A stretch of 64,000 nt of DNA from assembly GCA_035772405.1 (NCBI GenBank), contig JAYKKM010000260.1, forward strand, positions 1,555,501 to 1,619,500, given 5' to 3'. The stretch's first letter is position 1. Every line of letters starts with the position of its first letter. This document shows positions 46,340-58,226 of this stretch, piece by piece. Source of the DNA: Chrysogorgia sp. JL179-B06. Taxonomy: Eukaryota > Cnidaria > Anthozoa > Scleralcyonacea > Chrysogorgiidae. The notes below the pieces were generated by a model. That model had not been told where the DNA came from. It made no database searches and saw only the letters and a program-made list of their open reading frames with translations. Both the position numbers and the translations under genes were made by a program.

Positions 46340-49300
46340 AGGGCCTCTTCACCCAAAAAATTGTATTTGATGAATCGATTAAGCGTTGCCCGTAGAGTAA
46401 CTCACCCAAAAACAGTTTTCAAGTTCGTTAAATCGTTTTGGAGTTATGCCATGTTGAAATACCCCAAATCAGCCTATTTTCGACGCCATCTTGTTCCACC
46501 CTAGGAGAATGGGGCGAGTGTACCTGTGACGTCAAGTCCGGAACACGTACATATGCAAATATATAGTATAGTATTACATACAGTTTGTTTTGTCTACCAA
46601 AATGCGCGAAAGGTGCGTTGTAGCTGGCTGTAACAATACTAGAAAAACCGAAGGCGTTTCTCTTCACATTATACCATTTTATGGTAATGATAATCCAGAA
46701 GCAAAGAAACGTAGAAAGAAATGGGTTGACTTTGTTAAAGAGAAGCGGGTTAAATGGATCCCGACGCCGCACTCTGTGGTATGCTCGAAGCATTTCAATG
46801 ATACAGACTTCTCGCACTGCTATGGAAAAATGGAGGATAAAAGGACGCAAAATAAGCGTTGGTTATTGACAGACGAGGTTGGGATAATGGTTTTCCCAAG
46901 CGTTAACGTTCCTGCGGAAGAACATCGCCCTACTGAACGAGATCAAAGAATGGTAAATATAATTATCCATATAATTGTTCATATTGATTTACATATTTCG
47001 TGTAGTAATATAGTCAAAACAATGATGTGAATATGCGATCTAGAACTGGGTTTTTTGGCAGTCAATTAGGAGTGCCAGAACGTGTGATGCGTCTACTGAA
47101 AGTTCGTCCGAATTACAGCCAACTGAGCCAAGTGAGTTTGAATGCGTCGACAGAGAACAAGGTGTCGCTGATATTGGGGAATGCTCTAGTGTATCCTTAC
47201 AGCTGCAAGGACGTCCTGTGTTTATACTCAAAAACAATGTGCCAACTGTTCCTTACTCGACGCTGAGAACCAAAAGCTGAAGGATACTGTAAATAGATTG
47301 CGTCAGCAACTGGTACTACGGAGGGCACAAGTGAAGAACTATAAACAAAAAGGTGACCTACTCACCTACTGTAATTTGTGTAAAAAATATTTTGGCATGG
47401 ATGAATTTATAATATTTATTAAGCCCTAGGATGAGGGAAACCCTAGGGGGAGTTTAAACATTTTTGGTGTTATAATTTTTTCCATGGGTTTTAAAATTTC
47501 CAGCCCTGAGTTTTGTCTACATGTACATGCACGATCAAAATCCCAACCTGTGTTGTTTGCTATCTGTCAGTTCTTTAGGGGTTCCTTGGTCCTCCTGAGG
47601 TTGATATTCATATATAGGTGCATAACATTATGTGTGTGCATAAATAATTAATTATTGTTAAACTTCTAGTTCAGAGGCTTGGAAAACAAACAGAGGGATC
47701 ATCAAAAATTTGCCAGGAAACAATTGAGGAACAAGAATCCAGTGCCAGTCTGCATAGTTCAGATACAGGAAGCAAAATAGAACTGGATGACATTGAGGAG
47801 ACATGACATTGAGATACAGAAACAAATACTATCTTCAAGCCCTCTATATGAGACAGAAACAGAATCTGACTCCACATACACATCCACAGAACATGAATCA
47901 GAAAACACAAATCGGTGAGTGTTTTTATATTTTTTTAACTTTTTCCCCAGCACATAGTCTTTTTTATTGTTTCATGTTACTGAGAACTATTGCTTCGTTC
48001 TGGCCCTGGTCTAGTTTGCTTTGAAACTAATTGGACATTTTTTAATTAAAATGCATAGCATGCACTAGCTCTGTATGCAAGGGCAGGGGCATGGTGGATG
48101 TAATGATTACAATTAACAGGTCTAAAAGTACCAATATAGCACATCATGGCCCCAATATTCGGTACCGGACTTTTTTCTGACAGTAACTGAATATTAAATA
48201 TTAAACCTAAGATTAGCAACAATTTACAATTTATTTGTCCATAATAATTATTATATTTTCTCAGGTTGTCTTTGGCTGGAAAGGATTTTATAACAGAACC
48301 CAAGCACATTGTCTTTCTTTCCCAATTGTTGACCCTTTTCCAATTTTGTCATAAATGTAAGGCTGACAACCCAGAAGTTGACAAACGCGAGATTGGCACT
48401 ATGATTATGATTGAAACAATGTGCAACAGCTGTAGAAATCTAACAAAATGGTACAGTCCACCTTTTTTACCAGAAACAAACTTGCCAGCAGGAAACTTTT
48501 TATTTAGCTTTTCCATTCTTCTAACTGGAGCTTCACCATCAAGAACCATAAGGATGTTTACACACATTGGGCTTGGTTGCATTTCCCTCAGCACATTCTT
48601 TAAGCACCAAAGGGTTGGTACGGCATGTTTTTAAAACAATTATTTTGGCTAAATTAGTGTGTTTTCCTTCATGTAATACATAAGGTACACTGACCCACTA
48701 ACCAACCAACTGGAAGGGTTTCATAAAGTTTTTTATCAAAAAAATAGTTTATGGCTTCTTTATTCAATCGATTTTGTTTCCTTTATAGAAAAAGTTATTT
48801 CCAGCCATTTATCTGTATTGGGAAAGATATCAACAACGAGTACTTTTAAAAGAAAAGTCAAGCAATGATGCAATAGTACTTTCTGGAGACGGTCGGCACG
48901 ACAACATGGGGCACAGTGCAAAATATTGTGCTTATACAATATATTCTTGCACTTCTCAAGGAATTATACACTTTGAACTTGTACAGGTAAGCTGATGTTG
49001 TAATAATCAAATAATAGGTACCAGATATTTATTATAAGGTATTAAAGTATAGAGCCTTTTGGTTGTTTTTTACCACATACTTTTCAACAAACTGGACAGA
49101 ATTTAAAGTTTTAACTAATGTTAATTTTAAATTTGTTTTTTTACTTTAGAAAAATTAATCTGGAAATAGTCCAGCCATGGAGTTTATGGCATTTAAATTA
49201 TGTATTGAATACTTATTGGAACATGATGTAAACATATCAACATTTGTATCTGAGAGACGCATATCCATTGCCAGTTGCATGAAGAGCAACTTACAAGCGA

Positions 49301-50664
49301 TAACCCATTACTATGATCTCTGGCATTTAAAGAAAAGTATGTATTACCTAGTACAGTAACAAAGAAAATATATGCATATCTATTTTGGTACCATTTTGAT
49401 CCCTAAATCATTAGTTTAAAAAAGCATTTTATATATTGTTGTGTACTGTTCTGAGCTTAAAAACGTTTTCTGCAGAGATACGTAAAGTGCTTTCCAAGAT
49501 AGCGAAGGAAAAAGGATGCGAGGCATTAGCAGATTGGATAAAACCATGTGAGACACATCTGTACTGGAGTGCCACATCAACATTTGATGGTAATGGTGAT
49601 GTTATATGGGCTAAATTTAAAAGTTTCTTGAGCCATGTGGTTAATAAGCATAATAACTTGGATGATCCTTCGTTCAATAAGTGTGCCCATGGAGAACTTG
49701 AACCAAGAAAGTGGTTAAAATCTGGTAAGTACTTGCAACAAGAATGGCAAGGCAAACAAATATTACATGGGTTTCCGGTTCGCTAACCTTATTTAATTCT
49801 CCAACCTTATTCTGAGCTGTTACTGAGCTGAACATTATCCTTGGCTATGCAAGGGAGTTAGAAATAGGTAACCAATTTTTATGGTAAATTGATTAGTGGT
49901 GGAATTTTGAGTCCAAACCCACCTAGACCAAACAAACCTTTCCTTTTCTCTCAGGTGAATTATACAATTTTTCCTTATTTTTATTCTGTAGGTACTGCTG
50001 TCTATGATCGCTTGTGTGCAGAACTCAACAAAAAAGCTTTGGTAAAAGGTATTAGAAAAGTATCACCCCATGCCCAAACAAGCTGCTTAGAGGCCTTCCA
50101 CTCTGTTCTGAACCATTTTCCCCCAAAGATGTTGGCATACTCTTGTCCTGGAATGTACTGCAGGTAAATAATTGCCATATCACATTTGTGATTTCAAACT
50201 GCTCAAAATTTGGTAATTCACTGAGGACAGCTTTGGCATAAACATGAAAAAAATGGTTATAACTCTGTATTTGCAAGATACACAATAGCTTACATTACTT
50301 ACACTGTACAGTATATTTCAATTTTTAAGCTTCACCATATTCTTGCTGCTGTTCATTTCAATACCAATTTGAACAGGGAAACCAGGCTTCGGAAAAGTGA
50401 CATAAGTGAAAGAGTGAAGGTTTCATACCCAAAATTCAAAAATGGAGAGGCTACTGGTAAACCAGTGCGAGTAAAGCCAACGTTTGGTATTGTTACGGAC
50501 CGTCTTCGTAAATATAAATCAAACAGCCGATCTCCATCGTTCACACTCAAAATCTCTTTATTCCTATTTTTACACTCAAATATATACAAGCATGCTTCTC
50601 CCAAGGGTATTAGTGTCTTAGTTCTACAATGCCGTTATATACAAATATTTACATATACGTAAGC

Positions 50665-51612
50665 ATCTTTCTTTTTGACCAAGACGACTGGAGAGACCCA
50701 AGGACCTCTCGAAGGTTCTATGATGCCTTGTTCGTTCATGTCATTGATCGCTTTCGATGCCTCTTCCCGCTTCGCCAAAGGTGGAACTCTGGTGGGCTGT
50801 CGTATAGGAGTGGTTGTCCCTACGTGTATCTCATGTTTCGCCAGTCCCGTTTTTCCTAGGTCGTATCCGCCTTTTGAAAATACATCTTGGTATTCAACTA
50901 ACAAGTTTTTCAATTCTTTCTGTTGACTGTCGGTTAGATTCTTTCCGCTCCTGTTGTACAAATCGACCAATTGTTCCGGTACCACCGTATTCATGTTTGG
51001 TACAACTGACGAGGACTGATGTTTCTCCATACTCATAGCGTATGCTACCGGCTCAAAGTTCGCAACATCTGTCCCTTTCTTCAGATAACAAACTTTGTCC
51101 GACAAATTCAGAACTCGAACCGGAAGACTTTCACCTGCCCGCAAACCAACCAACGTTCTTCCTACCAATATACCTTGAGACATGCGTGTGTTAGCCTGCT
51201 GCAGTGGACCAACACTTCCCCACAAGTCAACTACATCTCCACCATCTTTTAGAGATCCGTAAACTACCGACTCACACTGTGGAGGAATCTCGACCGTTTC
51301 TGCAACAGTTACTCTGCGACAACTGGGAAAGTCATTCGATTGTCTATTTCGGACTAAAGGAATGTCTTGTTGACCAATCTGGAGAACTCCGCCCGCAATG
51401 TCGACATGACAATCGTGGGCCATAACAGGAGACGTTTCCCCGGTAACCGTCCGTAAACAAGTATCTACAGGAGTAATCTTTCCCTCCATCTTTGTTTCTT
51501 TGAGGATATCTGGTCTTACGATAGTTATATTTGACCCAGTATCTACCACCAACTGACACGTCATTCCTTCAATTTCCCCGTCCACTCGCAAACTGTCTCC
51601 TAACGCCGACAT
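50665..51612 (-). CDS. retrotransposon protease and truncated reverse transcriptase start
   Basis: The frame reads an aspartic protease with the active site VVDTGSNITIV near the start. A linker follows with LYNRSGKNLTDSQQKELKN and YQDVFSKGGYDLG, typical of the approach to reverse transcriptase in Ty3/Gypsy pol. It then reads GIIEPSRGPWVSPVVLVKKK and passes directly into LTR sequence. All of the palm, RNase H and integrase are absent. The protein, if made, could only supply protease. Confidence 0.8.
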
Positions 51613-51647
51613 CGTTCCAGTCTTAAGGACATACGAAGGAGCTTGAT

Positions 51648-53222
51648 TTATTTCTGTTGCTGGCGTTTGCTCCCTAACCCCAGCGTCGAGTCGTTTCCCG
51701 AGTTTCTTTCGTTGCCCGTACGTGCGCTCTCCGATTTATTTTGCATGACTTCTTTCTTTTCTGAACCGCGAGGTGGAGTATTTAAAGGACAGTTTCGTCG
51801 ATAATGGTTTGTTTCGCCACATCTCCAACAACCGGGCTTTCTTTCTCTTTGCTGAGTTCGGCGAGAACCAGCAGTTGTGACAGCCTTCAAACAGTCCCGT
51901 AACGATTTCTCGAGCCGTTCGATGACCTGCAACAGTGACCTCGTTCCATCCTCTCGGCCGTATGTTGGTCGCTGTGCGTCATCTGTATCTCGCTGCGTGG
52001 GGCTGAGTTTCGTCTCGCGTGACGTTCGGTATTGGCGTTGTCTGCTCGCCAGTTGGAAAGACTCTAGTTCCATGGATAACTCCAAAGCACTCTGAAGTGT
52101 CGTTGGCCGTTCTTGCTTTATCCTCAGCCGCATGTCTTCATCAGGCAGTGCATCAATAAATTGGTCTCGACTTAACACGTTTTGTAACTCTGTTGGGGCA
52201 TCAGGGTATGCCAATCGACCGAGTCGTTCTAGATCTTCTGCTACTGCTGCCAAACTTTCGTCCTTTCGTTTTATTCTATGTTTGAAATTCACTCTTGACA
52301 ACTCAGTTCGATGTGTTGACCCGTAACGGTTTTCCAAAGCAGCTACCAAAGTCGGATAGTCCTGGCGCCTTTCTGCAGGTATATTTCCGAGGATATTCAC
52401 CGCCGGTCCCTTTAAACTGGTGGCCAAGTACGCTGCCTTCTGTGGCTCAGACCAACCGTTCAACTGTGCGGTTATTTCAAACTGCGCGATTAAGATTCCC
52501 AAACCGAGTCTCCGCTGTACAGGACAGGTCGTTGTACTGGTTTTGAGCTTCCGGCGAAGTGGCTGCTGTCCAAAGTAAATGCACGGCCACTAGTACTAGT
52601 TTTTGCTATTGCTGGCAAGACCCTGGTTCTGGTTGAGGACGTTTTTGGACGAAAGTTTCTCATTGGAGTCTGTGCTTCCGATTGAGACTTTTCAACTTTC
52701 GCTTCCTATTCTAAATAAACAGATTTTAATTTATTCAAATTTTCTTCCAGCTTACTTTGTTGAATTTCTAAAGCTTCAAAATTCATTTGAAATTTCGGTT
52801 GTAGCTCATTGTGCATTTGAGTCAACAGTTCAGCGTGTGTTGACCGATATCTGTCTTCTGCCGAGTCCCAAGCATGTGAACGCTTCTCTATGGTTTCGAC
52901 TCGCTTCGCTAACCCGACAATTTCCTTCTGTAAAACTTCGTAAACCGCCTCTGTTTTCGACACTTAATTGCTCGTCAACAAACTCCCAATGATGTTCTGC
53001 TCGAATGATTTCGTCTCTTTGTAGATCTCTCTGCTCTTGAATAAGTCTTAACTGTTCGGTAAACTCTTTGATAACTGGTTCCAGCCACGTTTTGTCCTCT
53101 TCGGGGTTGACCAAATCAAAGTTTTCATCACCACCTTCCCTTCGACCTTCCCCATATGAATCTCTCATCGATTCTCCTGTTTCACGGCCGTTCTGGCTCA
53201 ATAAGTTTTCTCGCGTCGCCAT
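51648..53222 (-). pseudogene. retrotransposon gag with zinc knuckle, two frameshifts
   Basis: Gag probably starts at the ATG at 53222 (MATRENLLSQNGRETGES). It has an acidic/coiled-coil N-terminal region that shifts frame near 52965 into KTEAVYEVLQKEIVGLAKRV. A second shift near 52490 enters the capsid-like part (FEITAQLNGWSEPQKAAYLA, then SLKGPAVNILGNIP). A CCHC zinc knuckle CWRCGETNHYRRNC is near the C-terminus. The last part, 51648-52502, is fully open. Confidence 0.75.
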
Positions 53223-53814
53223 TTCACAACAATTCGTCAAGCCTACATGCTATAGCTAGCCTTCAAGTCACTTGAGATATATTTCAGTCCTGCTAGGGTC
53301 GCCAAATGTTACGGACCGTCTTCGTAAATATAAATCAAACAGCCGATCTCCATCGTTCACACTCAAAATCTCTTTATTCCTATTTTTATACTCAAATATA
53401 TACAAGCATGCTTCTCCCAAGGGTATTAATGTCTTAGTTCTACAATGCCGTTATATACAAATATTTACATATACGTAAGCATGATTTGTTCATGCATACA
53501 AAGTCATAACACTATGTTGGAATAGTGATAAAAATGTTCTTTGATAAAATTGCAAATTAAGTAAAATTTCTGCACATTTTATTAAACACACTATTGTGTA
53601 TTTATCTATTTTAATTATTTGAAACTGCTATAGGTTATGTAAAGGAGATTTTTCAGACATTTCTGGACATGAATCAAAATGAGTTGAGTTTGGCTATCGA
53701 AAATTTGAAACAAAAGACACCAGCTCCTATGAATGTCATGCTGGAGAAACAGCCTAGAGAAGAGGCACCACAGAAAAGGGCTGAGAGGAAGAAAATTGTT
53801 ACACAAGATGTCCC

Positions 53815-54560
53815 TGCGATTAAAAGGTTGAAACCTTACGTAGATCGTTAAACACTAAAATCCGTCTATAATGCCCTTGTATTACCACATTTCGATTATT
53901 GTTGCGAAGTGTGGGATTCTATCGGAATTACACTTTCAGATCGTCTACAAAAATTACAAAATAGAGCTGCCAGGGTGATTATGGGTCGTAAAAACATACA
54001 TGGTCAGTCCGAAATTGCCCTAAATGAGCTTGGATGGAAACATTTGGACGAACGTAGGTTAGATTTTGTAGCAAGACTAATGTACAAAATTAGGTATGAT
54101 TTAGTACCAAAATCACTTACTGAGATCTTCCGTAAATCAAATGCATCTCTCCAATACAACCTGCGGGGCTCTTCCACTAAATTTCATTTGCCACAACCAA
54201 GGACTGAATACCTCAAAAAAAGTCTAAGTTACAGAGGGGCACATTTGTGGAACAGCCTCTCAACCGAATTAAGAAATAAAGATTCATTGCATTCTTTTAA
54301 TAGTATCATTTCTTCAACTGGTCGGTCATGATGTCTGTGGCTTAACTGATCTCACCTGCTTATATTTTGATTTTTACCTTAGATTGTACATATTTGTTAA
54401 ACTATTTTATTGTATTTTGTTAGTTTAGATATTTATTGTAATTAATTGTGCACGGTATTCTTGTAATTTTGTAAAGTTCCACGCCCCTCTTGGAATCCAG
54501 CGTTCAGCTGAATGAGGTTAGCGTGGTTTAATAAAGTTTTTTACTTTACTTATTTAAATT
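53815..54560 (+). mobile_element. 5'-truncated LINE end
   Basis: After KRLKPYVDR and a TAA, the frame 53860-54331 reads LVLPHFDYCCEVWDSIG, LQKLQNRAARVIMG and LPQPRTEYLKKSLSYRGAHL. These are typical of the C-terminal end of CR1/Jockey-type LINE reverse-transcriptase proteins. A 3' untranslated region follows, ending in TTTAATAAAGTTTTTTACTT at about 54550. The 5' part is absent, as expected for truncated reverse transcription. It landed in the last exon of the THAP transposase. Confidence 0.75.
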
Positions 54561-55499
54561 GAACCGTAAAAGAAAGGTACGTGTTTTGTCGGGTTATACG
54601 GTGAATGAAGATTTGTGTTCAAAAAGATCGTGAAAAGGCAGTGAAAATGCAATATATCGTCGTCGGAAGATGTCAAGTTCGTAAATCAAGTTTTATACGT
54701 GGCGTCAAACTATTAAGGTAAATTCCCGTTTTCGTTTTTTTAAACCTGTTACAAGGATAGTTTTGCAAACATGTCCGAGTATGTTATTCAGGCTTTTATT
54801 TGATGTATAGCATGATTTTCTAGAGTTAGTAGTTCAAAAGATATCGTCGTCTGAATATCTAAAATATTTACTCGGAGTTTATCAATTGAATCCAAGCGTC
54901 GTCGCTTTTTTCAAGCTGTTAGCTATCAGTTACAAAAATATTTTTGTAGGTATGTCAGAGGCTGTTAATCAAGCTTTCATTAGATATGTAGAATGAGTTC
55001 TTAGAGTTAGTTAGTACTTCAAAATATATCGTGGTCGGAACTTTTACTTTTGGCATGGCGTCATTGCGACTAAAAACAAAACAAAAACGTGAGCCTGTCA
55101 TTCAGACATCACGAAATCACTCTTTGAAGGGCTTTCGCTAGAAATTGAATAGTCCTCTTACACACGATTTCTTACATGTATTTCTAACACTACCTAGTGC
55201 CTACACAGTACGCAGAACAACATTTTTATCGTACTCTTCAATAAAACAACCATATACATGTTAGTCATGTTAACAATTTGTTATAATTGTTTATTGTAAG
55301 TGTTGCACTGTATAATATATACATTTTGAAATAATTAACAGAGAGATTTATGCTATATACCATTAGAAAGCCAACGAAAAATCACAAGCGTAGTGCAAGT
55401 TTAAAGTTTGTTATCATGGAACAATTTTAAAATTTGAATTAGCCTATACAGTTTATACAACCTTGGCCTGGCCTACAATTTTGTAGCATAAACAAGCAT
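54561..55499. repeat. degenerate repeats of about 185 bp, no gene
   Basis: Three loosely related segments start near 54640, 54830 and 55015 and share ATATCGTCGTCGGAA-like words followed by GTGGCGTCA or similar. Between them is a common order (TTACAA..TTTTG, ATGTC, GATGTATAG). Nothing coding is seen up to 55500. Confidence 0.4.
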
Positions 55500-55739
55500 T
55501 ACAGTACTGTACTATACTTGTCAGTGTTAATATATACACTGCTGCAGTGAATAAGGGAGAGCTCGGAGTATGAGACAGATGATACATGGATGATTGTTAT
55601 GCAAGCTCATATTCTCAGAAAAATAGACAGGAATTGAACCTGTAACTTTCTGATTGCTGGTGAGACCCTCTAACCATTGAGCTACCCGAGACTCAGATGA
55701 AGAGTGAAGGTTACAATGATGTACTGATTCAATTGAAAT

Positions 55740-55949
55740 ATGTATACTTCCTTTATTTCAAAACAACAAGAAAAATACATCTCACACCTGATTCGAGCTG
55801 ACAACGATTCCATCATGAAAAAACTTATGTTAAGCGCCGATAAAAACAAAAAACGAGGTAAAACCATCAATACCACCCTGAAGCAAGTTCTCAGCCACTA
55901 CCATCATCCTAATGATCTGATCAAGGCTGCAATAACACGATTTGTGTAG
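55740..55949 (+). pseudogene. possible retroelement protein tail
   Basis: The frame reads KQQEKYISHLIRADNDSIMK and KKRGKTINTTLKQVLSHY, similar in pattern to the C-terminal tail of LINE-type reverse-transcriptase proteins (basic RRRGR-T motif). It is very short, with no domain upstream. It sits between the two tRNA-like arms of the repeat. Confidence 0.35.
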
Positions 55950-57099
55950 ATCAGTGGAAACACTCTGCAAATCTTCTGAATTGAAGAAGCAGTAAAATTA
56001 AATAATAATAATATGTGCAATACTGATATATAGTGACTGCCGCATAGGCAGTATATATATCATTCAAATCAGTACATCATTGTAACCTCTCACCATCTGA
56101 CTCTTGATGCCTCAATGGTTAGAGGCAGTCACTGGCAATCAGGTTATAATTTTTTCACCCTAGAATAGTTTTTCTGAGGATATGAGCTTATAATCATAGT
56201 TAATAGCTTAATTGACATCCATGTATTGTATACTGGTATGTATTCCAGAAATAATCTTTGTTTACTCCATCCATTACGGAACATGTTAGGACTATAGTAG
56301 ATGGCCTACTGCACCACAACTTATTGTGTCTGTTAATAAGCTTGGACAATGCTGCAGGTCCTTAAGGCTAATTTGTAATGTAAAATACAGCTTATATAGG
56401 ATTATGTAGAAATTGTTAGGGGATATTTATATATCCTGCACATATTGTCAATTAAGGCAATTGATAATTGCTACAACATGTATGATGAACAGATTCATTG
56501 AGACATGGAAAATAGTTCTTTAGATATGATGTTAAAATGCCTTCACAGAATTTCTTAACTAGCATTACACAATGTATCTGCTAATTACAAAAGGTACCAA
56601 TCCTAGGACTTCTATTAACCTATCAGTTTCAAGTCTTGAGTTAGGAATGATCAGTTTCCCTGCCCTGCATTGAGACCTCTCAAGAGCATCAAATATTAAG
56701 TTATATCCACATCCATGCCAGCTCGACATCACAGTAGTCCAAATTGTGGATCCAATTTGAATGGACCCTATAGATTTGCACTATATGTACCACCTATTTT
56801 ATTTTTTTAAAGGGCACAGCCATTGTATGATAAAGATGCACATTCTTCCTTCAAGTTTCAGCAGCCTTTGGTGTCTGTTTCATGAATCATCAACAGTGTG
56901 AAACAAGTAATTTCTTTCTTAGTTATTGATGGTAGAAACAGCAGTAGACTTCCCCACTATTCTGTTGCTGCACCCAAAAATTAAAAAAGATTGGGCTTCA
57001 TGTATTTAGTTTGATGTTCTATGAAACAATTAAATTCAGACAATACAAAGATTTCAGCAATATTGTCTACTGGAAATTATTTATTCAGTCTGACAAATG

Positions 57100-57739
57100 C
57101 AGGCCTCGAATTTAGCGGCGGCCACGGCGGCCACTGGCCGTCGATGCCCTGCTTGTTGGCCGGTTTGCTCTCGAAATATACTGAAATCCACGACCACTAG
57201 TGGCCTGCCCTCAACCACAGTAATTAAGTTTTGTAATACAAAGTGTATGATTAGTAAAATTGACAATAAAACCTAAAACTCTGCTGAAATATCTGCAGTA
57301 TTTAAAATATTCTAACAATAATCGGTTCATTAATAAATTCGACAATCTCGCATTGTTACCAGAGTCTGTAATCCTTTTGGGTAGCGCCAAGCACTAGGGT
57401 AGCCTGTACTTCAAGTAACCTTAAACATTATGTAGGACAAAAGGATCGCAGGCTCCGAAAACGAGATTGCTCAGTATTAAGAATTAAAACGTTGTTTGTA
57501 TTATATTATTATAGTTAGGTGGTTGCGATACATGTAATTATCCACATGTACTTTTTATCTTGTATGGTAATCCGTGCTTCAAATAGCAACTGAATGAATG
57601 TTTCAAAGTTGAAACTGGCCTTGAATGCCTTCGTCTGCACGCAGGCTATGAATGCCCTGTATACTGGCCTTGATGCCCTGAAAAACATTGAAACATTCAA
57701 GGCCAAACTGGCCTTGCCGTTACCCAAATTCGAGGCCTG
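57100..57739. mobile_element. 640-bp MITE with CAGGCCTCGAATTT ends
   Basis: The termini CAGGCCTCGAATTT and AAATTCGAGGCCTG are perfect over 14 bp. CAAATG is present on both outer sides (57094-57099 and 57740-57745). The homologous site at about 8500 lacks the insertion. The CAG...CTG ends look hAT-like, but the visible duplication is 6 bp rather than 8. Internally there is another inverted repeat at about 57345-57470. Confidence 0.75.
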
Positions 57740-57984
57740 CAAATGAATGGACTATTATCTAATTCAAGTAAAAGTACCCTGCAAGCGGGTGAGGGGTTGT
57801 TGCGTATACGTATTTCTAGTATATTATACAGTATAATATGCATGAGCACAGTTTGAGTTTGTCGCACAGTTGACAAAGCTTCGAACTTCCTATCCACAGA
57901 CTAGTCTAGAGTGCTATCTTACACAAATGACAAAGCTAAATTGCTAGGACAAACGACGGTTTGCTGAACCATCTGTAACAACAC

Positions 57985-58226
57985 TTACCATTCATTTAGC
58001 TGTATCGATCCATCTAGCCGGTCCTTTAGCATCTATTCCAGCATTTCCACTTCTTGCATCTCTACTTCGTAGTTAGCCCATAAGCATAAGCTTCGTCTTC
58101 GCTCGACAAATCACTTGAACTTAAGGTCTGTTCTATGGATTGTGACTCCGCTTCTAGCTTGTAGCCAGAAAATTCCGAGCTTTCCGAGTCGGAAATGAAT
58201 TCAGAGTCTGAAGATAATGAGCTCAT
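57985..58226 (-). pseudogene. second gene of the Kolobok-type element, 5' exon remnant
   Basis: An ATG at 58226 opens MSSLSSDSEFISDSESSEF, a Ser/Asp/Glu-rich stretch. After a one-base shift and a TAG it reads MLKDRLDGSIQLNEW and reaches a GTAAGTG at 57986. The pattern resembles the N-terminus of the short zinc-binding (P2X7-tail-like) proteins found in some cnidarian transposons, but no Cys cluster remains. It lies just inside the right TIR and faces inward, opposite to the transposase. Confidence 0.4.

Larger units (their letters stand above)
50491..53481 (-). mobile_element. Ty3/Gypsy-type LTR retrotransposon, internally deleted (gag-protease only)
   Basis: Two 175-bp LTRs (50491-50665 and 53307-53481) differ at only two positions that I can see and have TG...CA ends. 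Next to the right-hand (5') LTR, a primer-binding-site-like TTTGGCGACCCTAGCAGG follows on the minus strand. The body encodes gag and protease. The reverse transcriptase stops after LVKKKD, where the 3' LTR begins. A clear target duplication is not seen (GGTAT versus TGATT). It lies 4 bp into an intron of the THAP transposase gene. Confidence 0.85.
46602..53815 (+). pseudogene. THAP-domain Kolobok-type transposase
   Basis: Exon 1 (46602-46952) is a THAP zinc finger: CVVAGCNN, HIIPF, a WV pair, VVCSKHF and VFPSV. Later exons, with fitting splice sites, are 47062-47352, 47670-47914, 48265-48613 (TGASPSRTIRMF), 48789-48986 (GDGRHDNMGHSAKYCAYT), about 49150-49336 (YYDLWHLKK), 49476-49724 (WSATSTFDGNG), 49992-50163 (TSCLEAFHSVLNHF), 50330-50486 and 53634 onward. 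Damage: a frameshift near 47220, a TGA at 47805, an in-frame TAA just after the 49150 acceptor, and VSERRISI where relatives have a TDRH-type motif. A LINE end replaces the C-terminus from about 53815. Confidence 0.75.
55500..57825 (-). repeat. long interspersed repeat with tRNA-like boxes (copy 2)
   Basis: Reverse-orientation homologue of 8360-10940. A tRNA-derived unit on the minus strand lies at about 55628-55697 (A-box TAGCTCAATGGTTAGAG, B-box GGTTCAATTCC), and a plus-strand unit at about 56092-56150. Between them is a LINE-like protein tail (55740-55949). The segment 57100-57739 is a later MITE. The right end matches 8360-8480 of the other copy. Confidence 0.65.
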
